Below are positions 1 through 13,521 of a stretch of DNA of 64,000 nt, piece after piece. The stretch is from contig CM055605.1 of NCBI GenBank assembly GCA_029379385.1, forward strand, positions 2,391,001-2,455,000, given 5' to 3'. How positions within the stretch are numbered: position 1 is the first letter of the stretch; every line of letters starts with the position of its first letter. The notes under the pieces were generated by a model, which was given only the letters and a program-made list of their open reading frames with translations, was not told the DNA's origin and did no database searches. The DNA is from Quillaja saponaria. Lineage: Eukaryota > Streptophyta > Magnoliopsida > Fabales > Quillajaceae. Both the position numbers and the translations under genes were made by a program.

Positions 1-740
1 TTAAACCATTCATGTTTTATGTAAGTTCAACCTAAATCGTTATTGTCTTGACAATTAATGTTTTAGTAAACATGAATTACCAAAATCTCAATCGATTTAT
101 ATTTACTTTTAAGTTTCACATTACATCGATTTATTTTTTTGCTATTTGTATCAAATTTTGTGTTTAACATAATAATGACATAATATATTCCTAATCTAAT
201 TTTAAATTGAGTCGAGTTCATTAAATTTAAAATAACTTTTTCTATTCTGTCCCAATTCTATTTTTTTTTCTCTTTTTTTGTTTTTTAAAGAAGAAAAATC
301 CAATTGGTTTTAGTCTTAAAAATTGGAATGTTGAATAGATTTAATTGCTTGTCTTAAAAAAAATGTTTTAGAAAAAGTTCTTGTTACATATTCGTAGAAC
401 ACATTGAATTCAATAATAACAAGTGTAATACATGGATTTGATAACTAATATGCACTTTATCTAATAAAAAAAATAATTTAATCTATAATAATAACATTGA
501 TAATTCCATAATATTTATGCCAAATAGTAAAACGACCTGTCGTTTCTACAAAGAAATGGCAACTTATGCCAAAAAGGAGAGTAGTTTCGACTCAATGGTT
601 ATCCTTACTGGTTTACTGGACCTGACAAAACGCGGTAATGGTCTTGCTGCTGTACTGAGTGTTCAGGCGAGTGATGATGGCGTAGCGACCGCCATAGCCA
701 TCTTCTTCTTTGCTGTTCTGACTGTCATTTCTAGCTGAAA
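1..740. other. AT-rich upstream region of the histone deacetylase gene
   Basis: This stretch is AT-rich with several T runs and no open frame resembling a protein. Its last part must hold the promoter and 5' leader of the histone deacetylase that starts at 741. An open frame at 517-738 ends just before that ATG and has no recognisable domain; it is either leader sequence or chance. No TATA box stands out. Confidence 0.5.
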
Positions 741-3700
741 ATGCCTTCCAAGGACAGGATTTCATATTTTTATGACGGTATGAATTTCTATATTTTCATG
801 AAAGCTCACTTAATTTGTGCATGCCAAAACCCTAACCTTACCTATATGGTCGAATTTCTCTGTTTGGTTGCCTAGAAAATGATAGACACTGAGTGGAATT
901 CATGTTCGCATAAAAAGAACCAGCCTATACTAAGCAGAAGCTGGCGGTTTTTTTATTTTCTCAAATTACATTGGAAACTTACGAGTAATTTCAGAATTAT
1001 GTTTAATTACTTGCTATCATTTTGCCTTTTCATATTTTGTAGTTGCATATTTGTTCGACGAGATATTACTATTAGTATTAGTCATAGCTTTGAATTGTAG
1101 TTTATACACTTGCCTGTTATTCAAAATGATTTTATTAATAGTTCATTGCTTTGAGTTTGGAGCGGTAAAACCTTACACTCATTGTAATTATATTTCGAAT
1201 AAATATTCTGCAAACTGTGTTGTTGTATACATTTCCTGAAAGAAAGAAAAATAATTGTTTTCTGAAGCTTACTTACGTGAAACATGGTACTGCAGGGGAT
1301 GTTGGTAGCGTCTACTTTGGGCCAAATCATCCAATGAAACCACACCGGCTTTGCATGACTCATCATCTTGTACTATCATATGAGCTTCATAAGAAGATGG
1401 AAATCTATGTTAGTATTTTATCTTTTTATTCTTAATTTTGTTACTGTTTGCTAAATTTTTTCATTATCATGTTGTTAATTACATATTACAATAAAAAATT
1501 TCCCCATATTTGTTATGATTGCTGATTTCTGATGTATAATGCAGCGCCCACACAAAGCTTATCCTGTTGAGCTTGCTCAATTTCATTCGGCTGACTATGT
1601 TGAGTTTTTGCACCGGATTACACCTGACACTCAACACTTGTTCTCAAACGAATTGGCAACATGTATGGCTTTTTGCAATTAAGTTATCTAGACACTTATC
1701 ATTCTGTACTATCAAGCTTGGGAAAAATGCTTTATAAATGTGAGAGAGCAAGACAGGAAGAAGGGGGGGGGGGGGGGGGAAGGCAGCAGTTCATGGTTTT
1801 TTTCTGCTTTTCTTTGTAAGATCACATCACTACATCATGATTGTTGTCTTCAAGTTAATATAATAAAATGTTATAGCTATCTGTAACATTGGCTTGACCT
1901 TGCAGAAAGGAAATTATATTGAGTACGCTACTAGGTTTTGATGTCTTCAGGGTGAAGTGGATACTTTTGTTTTTCTGATGACGTATTGTTCTTTGGTTTC
2001 ATTCTTATATAGGTCATCAAATGTATTAGCTCTGTTATTATTACTTTGCATATTGACCACATTTTTGTTCCTCCCCTTTTAAACGGGTTGAATTTCTGCA
2101 TGCAAACTCTTCTATTTATCTTTAATTTTGATGATGTTCACCTGCATATCTGTCAATCTCTTGCTTTATCTTTGTGGATAACAATTTTCTGCAATATTCT
2201 TGATGATGTGTACCAGATAATCTTGGAGAAGATTGCCCAGTATTTGAAAATCTATTTGAATTTTGTCAGATTTATGCCGGTGGAACAATAGGTAAATGAA
2301 TATACAATAGCATTTAAAATTCGAGTCATGGCCAATCAGTTAGTTGTATACTGATTGTAATTTGCCCCTAACAGATGCTGCACGTCGACTGAACAATCAA
2401 CTTTGTGATATTGCTATAAATTGGGCTGGTGGACTACACCATGCTAAGAAATGTGAGGCATCTGGATTTTGCTACATCAATGACTTAGTTTTGGGGATCT
2501 TGGAGCTTCTTAAATATCATGCCCGTGTTCTGTACATTGATATAGACGTGCATCATGGTGATGGTGTGGAAGAAGCTTTCTATTTTACTGACAGGTAGGT
2601 AGCTTTTCTTATATTGTTATGATATTAATTAGGGTTGAGATGTTAATAGCCATAAAAAAAATCCTGCATTTCAACCTATCCACTAACTGGGTTCATTTGA
2701 ATTTGTCATTACAATTTTATGTGATTGATTTTCATATGTGTTGATGTGAACTACTAAAACTGCCAAGTCTAGTCATTTAACCGTTGCAAGGTTTTTACTG
2801 GTATGCTAAGTCTAGCTCTTATGCATTCTTAGCATCATACTTTCTAAAATATATTTTTTTCCTGTGGTTATGTTTATTTAATTTAAGGTTCGCTATGTAA
2901 TATATGTGTGTTTCCTGCTTGGGACCAATCTGATACATGGAATATACTCTACTAAATCTGCTTAAGTTTGTATCTGGGAAAGGAACTTGCTATCTGATGG
3001 TGGTATACAATATTGATTTCCAGATTGTTGTTGGATTTCTTTTAATCTTTTTAAATGGTGGAATTTGTCATGACAGGGTTATGACAGTTAGTTTTCACAA
3101 GTTTGGAGATTTGTTTTTTCCTGGAACTGGTGATGTCAAGGTGATTTCTTAAAGCCATTTGCTTTTCATAGGCTGTAGCGTTTTAGTATGTTGCCAAAAT
3201 TATTGTGTCAATTCCCTCAATTCCTTCCCTTTGTCTTTTACTGATCAATGGCTAAATGGAGAATAGATGATTGCCCTTGTTACTACCTGCATTAGACATA
3301 GTGTTAGGTTTATGGACATGAAAATAACTTCTTTGTAAACCTTGATATTCTCTTTTCTTGAAATGATTTTGTTTTCATATTTTTTTGTAAAAGTTGCAGT
3401 TGGAGTGATGTGAATTGTTGTTACTATTTTGAAGGAAACAGGAGAGAAAGAAGGAAAGTTTTATGCCATTAATGTCCCACTCAAGGATGGAATTGATGAC
3501 CCCAGCTTTACTCGACTTTTCAAGACTGTAATTTCCATCTAGAAGCACCTTATTTCAAGAGCGATATCTTTATTTCTGGCTTGCTGATTTCAAGTGTAAA
3601 CCTTTTTATGACAAGTTCTCGTGATGTAGATTATTTCTAAGGTTGTTGAAACATATCAACCTGGCGCAATAGTTCTCCAATGTGGGGCAGATTCGCTTGC

Positions 3701-6033
3701 TGCGGATCGCTTGGGCTGTTTCAATCTCTCCATTGATGGTGCTTTTCTTCCAGTAATTGAGACAATATTTTCCTATCTAATTCATTAGCATTTTGTGCTG
3801 TGTTCCTTTTATTGTTAAATTTTGGTCTTTATCTAGTTAACCGTTCTTAGTTTGACTGTTAAATTATCTTTTTTTTTTTACAGGTCATGCTGAATGCGTA
3901 AGATTCGTGAAGAAACTCAATGTACCATTACTGGTGAGTTTATGATTTAAAGTGTAAACTTAAATTCAACAGCATTATGTGTTTTCTGGATGTAAAGAAC
4001 TTTTTCTACAGGTTACTGGAGGAGGGGGATACACAAAAGAGAATGTTGCTCGATGTTGGGCACTTGAAACTGGAGTTCTTTTAGATACAGAACTACCCAA
4101 TGGTAAGATTTGCCAGTTATGTTTTGTCATTTATCTCAGTTTCTGAATTATGTTTAATGCTGTTGGTTTCTTTAATTATGCTTACATAATCTGCATTCTG
4201 GAAAGGCACACATAAAATGATGGTTTCTACTGGCGTTATCTAAATTGGACTTGTCCGTATGCAGTAATGTTTCTTCAATTTTTTTTTTCCCACATTCTTA
4301 CTTTGACCATTTTCCCCTTGGGGAAAGAAGTGGAATTGTGATGAGCCGCCATATATATGGATGTAACTTTGCTTTGTTACTAATCTTTCTAACTCTGTTG
4401 TGCTTTGAAATGTTCCAAACCCTTTTGTATATGTGACTCGATCAATTATCCTTTTCTCTCAATGAAATGAGCACTCCACCTTGCTGATGCTTTTGCCATT
4501 TGTTTTTCCAGTAATAACTACTTTATTTTTTGTCGAAGGTAGAATGAGGGACAGGCAACAGCCCTTAAGGCTTTTTGTGGGGAAGGGTTGAGGGGAGGTT
4601 CAAATCATGGTGGGTAGATAACTAATGAGGTGCCTTTGCCAGTTAAGCTAGCAACTGGTTGACCCTGTAATCACTACTTAGTTTATGAATATTATCCTTC
4701 TGCATATCTGTCATTCACTTTTTTGTTCTTCCATGAGTGGCATTGGTAATCTTAATTCATATTCCACTTTTTTCTTTGAAGAAAAGATTATTAACATGTT
4801 TCATCTTTCTTGCAGAAATCCCAGAAAACGAGTACATTCAATATTTTGCACCTGACTTTTCTTTAAAGATTCCAAATGGGCACATAGTATGTTGTTTCTC
4901 AATAATCTTATTTAGTTTGCATTTTACTTCAGTCCAATAGCCAAACTTTTTCAATGTGCCCTAATGATCAAGTAATGAAACATAGTTCGATTTTTGGCCT
5001 GCAGTCTGTGAAAAATGCTCTACTTCCATTATGTAGTGTGGTCTTTCTAATTCTTTTTTTTTTCCTTTTAAATTGAGCAGGAGAATCTGAATAGTAAATC
5101 ATATCTTAGCACTATTAAAATGCAAGTCTTGGAAAATCTTCGTTGCATCCAACATGCACCAAGTGTACAAATGCAGGAGGTGAGTGGCATGTAAATTCAA
5201 CATCTTTGACACGGAATTACATTTTTAAAATATTGATACTTCTGGTTGCTGGCTTTGGAATGGATAAATGTATGTTAATATGTCAAATCAGCCACATAAT
5301 TACATGATATAAATGCCATTTATCTGCGATTTAATTTTCGTGCAGCTAATTTAACTAGTTTGGAACAGAGTCTACAGTTGACAACCAGAGCAGAAGCCTG
5401 TTTTGTACTCTCAAATATATGATATATTTTGTATAGAAAAGTAAGGGGTAGCTATGTTGCAAAATACCAATGTGAGAGAGTGGATTGTGGTTATTCTGTT
5501 CTGATATCCTTATGCAAGACTATAAGTAGACTGGGAATCAATCAATAGTGGGAAATTTCGTCACTGTTTTAAGCATGAGTATTGAACCAGGAATCTTTAT
5601 GTAGCCCACATTCCTCATGAGTGACCTATATGTGGCCCGTAGAGTTGACAAAGAACAGTAGTATTTAACTATTTATGTTCCCAACATAAAGTGAGACTGA
5701 CATTCTGTGTCTTGCAGGTTCCACCTGACTTCTACATTCCCGATTTTGACGAAGATGAACAAAACCCTGATGAGCGCATTGATCGTAAGTAGAAACTTCA
5801 ATTCCTTATAGTTGCAGTACGCTGTATTACGCAAAGAGCACACAGTACATGTCCATGCACTTATTCCCTCTTTAGTGTATGCTAACTTTTTTTGGACTCA
5901 TCAAACTTGCTCATAATTTAGACCTTTCTTTTCAGAGCATACTCAAGACAAGCACATCCAGCGAGATGATGAATATTATGAAGGAGACAATGATAATGAC
6001 AATGACCATGACCATCCCATGGATGATGTGTGA
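741..6033 (+). CDS. HDA9: Class I (RPD3-type) histone deacetylase, HDA9-like
   Basis: This is a zinc-dependent lysine deacetylase acting on histone tails in the nucleus. The HDA9 subtype is known to work in repressor complexes that control flowering and senescence. Fourteen exons give a phase-consistent protein of 434 aa: 741-777, 1296-1408, 1545-1662, 2217-2291, 2375-2594, 3077-3140, 3435-3527, 3630-3738, 3884-3933, 4012-4102, 4816-4886, 5081-5179, 5718-5784, 5936-6033. The start gives [13 protein letters not shown], the family N-terminus. Visible motifs are GGLHHAKK (His 136-137), the zinc site DIDVHHGDG (Asp172, His174) and CGADS (Asp261), and VTGGGGYT. The tail is acidic ([10 protein letters not shown]), as in HDA9 rather than HDA6 or HDA19. 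All introns are GT-AG and every catalytic residue looked for is present. Intron 10 is enlarged by a SINE. Confidence 0.93.
1763..1779. repeat. Poly-G tract (17 G)
   Basis: An uninterrupted run of 17 G lies in intron 3 of the histone deacetylase gene. Long G runs are rare in AT-rich plant DNA and are prone to slippage and to sequencing-length error, so the exact length is uncertain. Confidence 0.9.
4525..4666 (-). mobile_element. tRNA-derived SINE in intron 10 of the histone deacetylase gene
   Basis: Read on the minus strand, the element has a tRNA-like A box (TAGCTTAACTGG), then a B-box-like GATTTGAACCTC, and ends in CTTCGACAAAAAATA, a short A-rich tail. It is flanked by a 13-bp near-perfect direct repeat, GTAATAACTACTT at 4511-4523 and GTAATCACTACTT at 4667-4679, as expected for a target-site duplication made by target-primed reverse transcription. 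The box assignment is by eye. No autonomous partner is present in the window. Confidence 0.6.
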
Positions 6034-7469
6034 AGTTGGCTGGAGCCTTAAGATGTATTATCACAGGGAGATTGACATACAGTTTAGGACAATGAAGATG
6101 TAATTAGATTCTAACACCTACTCGTAACCAAAAATGAAATAGGTGTTTATACTAGAATCATTTACATTACTTTTAGCTTTTACAAATATGGAAAAGACTA
6201 TGAAGGAACATCAATCATTTGCCATGTGTCATAATTGTTATTCTCAAGTGGTGAAATTCGATCTAGTTGGAATAATAAGATACTTTTCTTCAAATTTGCC
6301 CAATAGGTGAAAAATCAAACTCCTCAATAATTTGCAACTAATAGAATCATTGAAAAGTCTTGTCAGATTGGGTTAGTCTTTCTATTTTCGTGGAAGGCAA
6401 AGTAATCAATTGCATTACATGAAAATGTTACAAAAGCAAAATTATTTGTCCCTTTTTTTGGGGATTTTTATCCAACTCCAAATTATTCATTTTCTTATCG
6501 GAGCTCCGCTCGAGCCAATGCATCTGACGGATTCTATTCCTATTTCCTACTGCTTGGAGGCGCGAGATAAACATCGCATGCACCGTCAAAAAAACACCCC
6601 TTATATAAATTTTCCCGAGAAAAAACGAATAAGAAAGAAAATCTGAAAGCCAGTATGATTAAGACAGATGCCACCTGTGACTTGTGAAAATTTCCTAGTG
6701 ACTTTTTCTCCAAAAATCCTATTTCCTCCTCAAACTGAATTATCCGTTCAACAATAAAAGCAGTTCAGTGATAACTATTACAGGTATAAAGTTTTCTGCT
6801 TTTTTTACTTTATTTTGTTTTCCTTTATTCCGACTCTGAGTTACGAACTATAATACTATGTTTCCTGATACTGGGTAAGAAGACAGTAAAGAAATCTGGG
6901 ATTTTGATGTTGGTGTTAGAGAACTTTTTCATCTAATCCAAGCTGTTGTCCTACGCGCAATCAAATCCTTGTTTCCTTACTTTGTGATCATTTCGTTGGT
7001 ATACAAACTAATTTCTAGCTGAAGATAAAACCCTTTGTAGAATCCATTAATCATGTAATGAAATTTTGGGTTACTGAAATCTAAACAATTTGATCAGAAA
7101 AAAGCGTTTTGCTGTAGTTAGATCAGTTTTTAGCCTAAGTTCCTTAATTCTATGTAGTATTTGAATTGTGGGTTATGTATGAATCTTTTTAAATCTGTGC
7201 ACGGTTGGTATTTGTGTAAAGTTCATTTTTTTTGAGAATATATTTATTCAAGTGATTCTGTGCCTTGAAATTCTAATGGAATTTTGATTTTTGTGGAATG
7301 GGTTAGATAGATATCTTTTCATTAATGTGATCATTCCGTTATTGTATTTGTTTGGCCCCTTATAGTTGCCTTAGGTACCTGCCTTAATTAAAGCATTAGG
7401 TTATGCATGCAGATTCACTGAGTTAAAGAGTGCCTGAGTTGAAGTCTTGAAGACAATTCAATCAAGATC
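6034..7469. other. Intergenic: deacetylase 3' region and invertase promoter / 5' leader
   Basis: No coding exon is seen. The left part is the deacetylase 3' UTR. The right part probably holds the invertase leader with an untranslated intron: a good donor (TTACAG/GTATAAAG) at 6784 and an acceptor (CATGCAG/ATTCACTG) ending at 7412, 57 bp before the ATG. The leader intron is inferred from splice-site quality only. Confidence 0.45.
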
Positions 7470-10400
7470 ATGATGATGGCTACTTCAGAAGCTGCTCGTC
7501 AAGTCTTCTCTGGGCCTTCTCATTGCCTTTATAGGTTTGATTCATGTCCTTATGATGTCTACTCAGTTCATTCCAGTAAATACAATGTTTATAGTAAAAA
7601 GAAAAGAAGTTCAGCATATGTGCAAGTCCAGAGCAGATCAAGAATGCTATATGGTTGCAAGAGGATGTATGCACTACGGGGTGAAGAAGGTAATTTTCAC
7701 GGGAAATCTTTTATAAGCAGATTAGAAACCGTGAATTGTAAGTGTCAACGAGTAGAAAGTGGTACTGGAATAACAACTGAAAATCAAGATGGTACTTGGT
7801 TTAGGGGTGAGGGTAAAAGACCAATATCAGGTGCTCCTAATGGGACAGTTAGTGCACCAAATACTGACTTGTCTGAGGCTGGTCACCAGCTAATGGATGA
7901 AAATGGAGGTTTTATTTCAAATGGTAATTCATCTACTGATGGACTTGCAAAAGCTAAACTTGACAAGGTCAGTGTAGATTCAATTGAGGATGAAGCTTGG
8001 AATTTATTGCGGGACTCGGTTGTGTATTATTGTAATAACCCTATTGGAACTATTGCTGCTAATGATCCGAGCAATAGTAGTATCCTGAACTATGATCAGG
8101 TCTTTATTCGTGACTTCATACCTTCTGGGATTGCTTTCCTCTTGAAGGGAGAGTATGATATTGTACGGAACTTCATACTTCACACCCTTCAATTACAGGT
8201 GATGTGTTGTACCTTACATTAAAGTTTTATACCAGTGGTTTCAACAATTTATTAAGAGATGCTTGTCATGGACTCTTCCATGTAATGAGAGTTTCATACT
8301 ATTTGTTCAGAGGATTTTTTTTTTTTTGTGGGTTGTGGGTGGGGGAGGCGTTGAAGGGCAACCTAGTGATATTAATTTTAGGAATAAAGCTTATCAAGAA
8401 ATAACTTTTTTTACTAGCCACTTCTTTTAAAGGACTCTTGAAGAAAAATTTAAATTTGAAGGGATACTAATCACTTTTCTGGTGGAGGAAGAAAGGATTT
8501 CTTGTCCAAAATCTTTCTTCTTTTGTATGTGTTTTTTGGAGGCAGTCAGGCTGATATATGAATTAGAGTAGCATAATCCTTTTTAATGTATGATTTTGAG
8601 CCCATTCCATATATTTGGAGGGGCTGGAATTTAATGAAAATCTTTGTTGTATAAGGCTTTAGCTATGTCATGGCTTCTAGGGGTTGGATTTCAGCACTAT
8701 CTTTTTAAATCGAATTATTGATATCTTGTGTGGCGATATTTTAAACAATACTGCCACTTTGGTGATTGAACCTTTTTCTGTTGACAGAGCTGGGAAAAAA
8801 CCATGGATTGTCATAGTCCTGGTCAAGGATTAATGCCTGCTAGTTTCAAGGTGCGCACCATTCCCCTCGATGGTGATGATTCTGCAACTGAAGATGTATT
8901 GGATCCCGATTTTGGTGAAGCAGCAATTGGTCGTGTTGCACCGGTAGATTCTGGTAAGGAGTTACTACTGTTCTACTTCATCTTATCTTGTATACGTACT
9001 TTTGTCTTGTGTGAAAGTTACAGGTGATAACAATTTACAATTTTACTCCCAGGACTCTGGTGGATTATATTGTTGCGAGCATATGGAAAATGCTCTGGAG
9101 ATCTATCAGTGCAAGAGAGGATTGATGTGCAAACTGGAATCAAAATGATTCTAAAACTTTGTCTTGCAGATGGTTTTGATATGTTTCCAACTTTGTTGGT
9201 TACAGATGGTTCCTGTATGATAGATCGTCGCATGGGGATTCACGGCCACCCTTTAGAGATACAGGTCAGTAATTACTTAAAATTGGTAGGTTAAGTAATC
9301 CCTTTTCCATTTCCTTGTTTACATAAACTCATACTAAGACAAAGGTCCATGCTTTTATTATTAATGATTTGACTAAACGAAGCAAATCCTAGTGGTTACG
9401 TTATCAGTACCATGCTCTTTCTTGCCTGCTATATTTTAAATTGAATGGCTAGAATAGTATTTGCAAATTAAATTTGGAACCCTTTTTCTAATTTGTAAAT
9501 CTGTTTGTGTTCTGACCATACTACAATTACATGGTAAAAGAAAAAAAAACTGGAGCAGCAGGTTACCATCTATAATTTATCCAGTCATTCTAAAAGTTTT
9601 ACACGAACAGTCAGCCTAAAATTTTAAGACATGGACAGCATTCTTCTCTACATTTTAATGTACATTTTCGAAGGTGTTACATCTAATGAAATATGGGGAG
9701 AGGCTAGATATGTTAGGGGAATTAAGCTGAAACCTCTAGACCATGTTGTGAGCATTCTTGTTGTATAGCAGGAAAAATGAATGATAATTTATCCTTAATT
9801 GCATGTTCCACAGGCACTGTTTTATTCAGCTTTGCTCTCTGCACGTGAGATGCTTGCACCTGAGGATGGTTCTGCTGATCTTATTCGAGCACTTAATAAT
9901 CGTCTTGTTGCATTGTCATTTCATATAAGAGAATATTATTGGATTGATATGAGAAAACTCAACGAGATCTACCGATACAAGACAGAGGAATACTCATTTG
10001 ATGCAGTTAACAAATTCAACATCTACCCAGATCAGATTCCTTCGTGGTTAGTAGAATTTATGCCGACTAAAGGAGGGTATTTGATCGGAAACCTGCAACC
10101 AGCTCACATGGACTTCCGTTTCTTCTCTCTTGGGAACTTATGGTCCATCACAAGCAGTCTGGCAACCCTGGATCAGTCACATGCTATCTTAGATCTTATT
10201 GAAGCAAAATGGGTTGAGTTGGTTGCTGATATGCCATTCAAGATATGTTATCCTGCTCTTGAAGGCCAGGAATGGCGAATTATTACAGGCAGCGACCCCA
10301 AGAACACGTAATGCCTTTACATCATTTCGTATGATAACCCTAGTTCCTGCCAGCTATCTTTAACTTCCTGTCTTTTGCTGCAGTCCTTGGTCTTACCACA

Positions 10401-11129
10401 ATGGAGGTTCTTGGCCAACTTTGCTATGGCAGGTTAGTTTGGGGCCTTTTGTGTTCGGCTGTGGTTTTAAATGTCACTATCGTTCTGAATCATAAGTCCT
10501 TAGTGCAAAAGCAGATAATCATGATGTCATTGTTTGAGTGTTCCACTTAAGCAGTGTGACGAAATTATTCATTTCACCTCTCTCAGCTCTGACGTTAGAT
10601 GCTGATGTTGTACTACTGTGGCAATGTGGCATCTACCATGATCATGATGAGTGTGGCAATATTGCATTGTTTAATCAATTCACCTCTCTTAGCTTTTCTA
10701 TTGAAACATCTTATCAGCAGTGCACTAAGGACATCAATTTAAACTTTTTTAGCCAATTTCCCTATCATTTTGTGCTATAATTGATGTGGTTGTTATATTC
10801 TTTCACAGCTCACTGTTGCGTGCATTAAGATGAATAGACCAGAGATTGCCTTAAAGGCCGTCAAGGTTGCTGAGAAACACTTATCTGGTGACAAGTGGCC
10901 TGAATATTATGACACAAAGCGAGGAAGATTTATTGGAAAACAGGCACGTCTTTTTCAAACTTGGTCAATTGCAGGATTTCTTGTTGCAAAGCTCCTCCTT
11001 GCTAACCCTAGTTCGGCTAAAATCCTTGTAAATGAAGAGGATTCAGAGCTTGTAAATGCATTTTCCTGCATGATCAGTGCTAACCCAAGGAGGAAACGTG
11101 GTTTGAAAAAACAGAGCTTTATAGTCTGA
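7470..11129 (+). CDS. Neutral/alkaline invertase (GH100), probably organelle-targeted
   Basis: The enzyme hydrolyses sucrose to glucose and fructose at neutral to alkaline pH. Six exons (7470-8198, 8788-8953, 9053-9264, 9814-10307, 10384-10432, 10809-11129) give 656 aa with consistent phases. The first ~150 residues are poorly conserved, rich in Ser, Arg and Lys and low in acidic residues at the very start, which fits a mitochondrial or plastid transit peptide of the alpha clade. The conserved core follows: [27 protein letters not shown], the catalytic-Asp region [47 protein letters not shown], and [18 protein letters not shown] sequence with its acidic residue. A further ATG lies two codons downstream, so the first ATG of ATGATGATG was taken. 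The gene is tail-to-tail with the phosphatase. The organelle (mitochondrion or plastid) cannot be decided by eye. Confidence 0.93.
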
Positions 11130-11903
11130 ATTTGTAATGTTAAACCAAGAGGTGGGTCCGCTAGACAATAACCCTCTGAGCTTGTGAACTGAACTAGTGG
11201 CCACATACGATCAGTCATGTTTGTGCATTTGAGTTTGTATATATGCAACCATTGAAGTGGCATGTTTTATCAGTTCTATCTGGAAGACTTGTATTTCTTG
11301 TGAAAGATGCCAGAGGATGTACTTTTGAAGTGATAGAAAGTGGCATGTTCAATTGTCTGTCAATGGTTCATGCGCAAATCATCATCCATGTTTTTCCCAT
11401 AAAGACTGTTTTCGATTCCATAGATGGCTTGTGAGAATATTCACGAGAAAAGTTGAACCATTTACCTTTATTTATTTATTTATTTATTTAATGTGAGTCA
11501 ATTTACTGCTCATGCTGATGTAAATTGTAATAACTAATTTTTACGAGTTGTTCATGATTCAACAAGATCCAGTTATTTGCTGTACGACTCAAAATTGACC
11601 TACATTTGGTAACAATCTGATTTGAACAAGACATTAAGAATAAAGTCTCGAGCAAGGGGATGGCTTTCTTATTTTAATAGGGAATGCAAATATGCAATGA
11701 CAATTTCTTGTTTATGCAGTCATGTTTATAATTCAAAGAATTCCACGACAATTGTGGATTCGAGATGATGAACCCACTAAAGTATTTTCCCTTTACATAA
11801 AGATGAGCATTGTACAACAAAGAGCACACAGTTTGCCTGTTCATCTTTACCACCAGATTGGATCAAATGGCTGTTAAACAGGTATTAAGAATCTCGGATT
11901 CGT
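11130..11903. other. Convergent 3' regions, with a (TTTA)n microsatellite
   Basis: This is the short gap between the invertase stop and the phosphatase stop on the opposite strand. It holds the two 3' UTRs and a TTTA microsatellite at about 11466-11490. No coding similarity is visible. Confidence 0.5.
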
Positions 11904-13521
11904 TCATTCTGCCAAGATGCTGTCCAACAATGATTCACAGCCATCTTCAAGTAAATCTAACACCTGTAAATGGAATAATATTGCATAAGCAGAGCATCAA
12001 CCAAAAGTAAAGAAGTCATGACAACGAGGTTGTGGTTGATAATACAAAATCTGGGTGGTTTTCCTAATACTGAATACAGAGGAAACTTTTGAAGGAGGAG
12101 ATCAATATATAGGTGTAGCGCTTCATCAAGAAGCATTAATTTGTTCCCTCAATTAGAGCCCTACTGGTCATATGGAAAATATCACGTGAATACAAGAAAC
12201 ATAATAGACCAATATAAAATTCAAGTCCTTAGAAATGTAACAACTTCTTTCAAGAAATTGATATAACAACAAAAACAAATTCAATAACCAAAAACATATT
12301 TGCCAAAGAAATAACCAAATCAAAATACAAGATACATATACCCCTGTGGGTAAGCATCTCTGAAGCACACAACATCTCTTTGAACTCCACAAATGCACAT
12401 CTTAGCAACTAATTTCCAATATAACATTCAATCAACAGAATATTACCTTCTCAAAACCTTGTGGTCCACCATAATACGGATCTGGAACTTCCGTTTCATC
12501 ATGTTTCTTACAATATGAGCACATCAACTTAACCTACATCAACCATATCCACATTAGACCAAATAATGAAACTAAGCCAAGCCAGACACAACCTTCTCCC
12601 AACCTTTTTATGCGCATCATCAGGTAAAGGCTCTCTAAATTTCCATCTATTAAATGCCTCCAATATGTCCTCTGCAGCAACAATCAGCATCCATCAAAAT
12701 ATTTTAAGAAATGAAACACAGTAGAACAACATTCACTTCTATCTGAAGTTCAAATGATCAACTGTAGTTGTAAACATGTTTCTCTGTGTGATGTAAAGTA
12801 ACAATTAAATCAAACAAGTATTCTAGTTAATAAGGTCTTTTACCTCTGTTTTGCTTGTCCATAGCAAGTATAAGATCAAAATCTCTGAAATCAGATGGCC
12901 GAATAGGCCTAGAAATAGATGTTATCTCAACCCCTCGCTTTTTTGAGGCCGCCCTCATTCTTGGGTCTGCTTGGCCACCCTTTAACAACGACAATAAACC
13001 ATTACAAAAACTAAAACTTACTTCAAATTTTTGTTTTTTTTTTCCTTTTTTTTTTTTTTTGGTAAACACAACATGGTGCTTAAATTTTGTCCAAATAAAA
13101 AGATAAAACAAAAATTATAGAGATATAATATATGCACCTCATGGTAACCAATGGTGCCAGCAGAATCAATTTTGAAGTTAGAATCTAAACCCCTTTTTTT
13201 AACCAAGTCTCTGAAGACACCTTCAGCAGCTGGGCTTCTGCAGATGTTGCCCAAGCACACAAACAGCACAGAGAAGGGTTTGGTCTCCTTTCCTGTGTCG
13301 GTGGATGATGTAGAAGAAGCCATAGACGCTTTGATCAAAGACCCAAATGGAGAAGATAGATGTTTGTGGGCAATTCGAGAAAGGATTGATTTTTGGACAG
13401 AAGGGTATCGGGTGGAGAGGGTGAGTGAAAGAACAAGAAATGGGGGTGTTGGAGAGAGTTGAGAAAGTAGGCAAAATCGTAAATTCACAGGGCTTCCTAC
13501 TGTACTATACAGTGCCCTCAT
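11904..13521 (-). CDS. Low-molecular-weight protein tyrosine phosphatase
   Basis: The enzyme removes phosphate from phosphotyrosine by a cysteinyl-phosphate mechanism. Exons on the minus strand are 13521-13138, 12979-12844, 12671-12604, 12533-12447 and 11963-11904, giving 244 aa with consistent phases. The active-site loop is CLGNICRS (C-x5-R), and DPYYGG carries the general-acid Asp near the C-terminus. SAGT and LAMDKQN are also family motifs. The domain itself begins around MASSTSS (Met codon at 13323). The frame stays open upstream, so starts at 13521 (chosen) or 13671 would add a Ser/Arg-rich leader suggestive of organelle import. The chosen start is an inference. The catalytic core is intact. 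Confidence 0.88.

Noticed and set aside
7480..8192. Minus-strand open frames inside the invertase first exon
   Set aside because: Antisense shadows of a well-supported coding exon.
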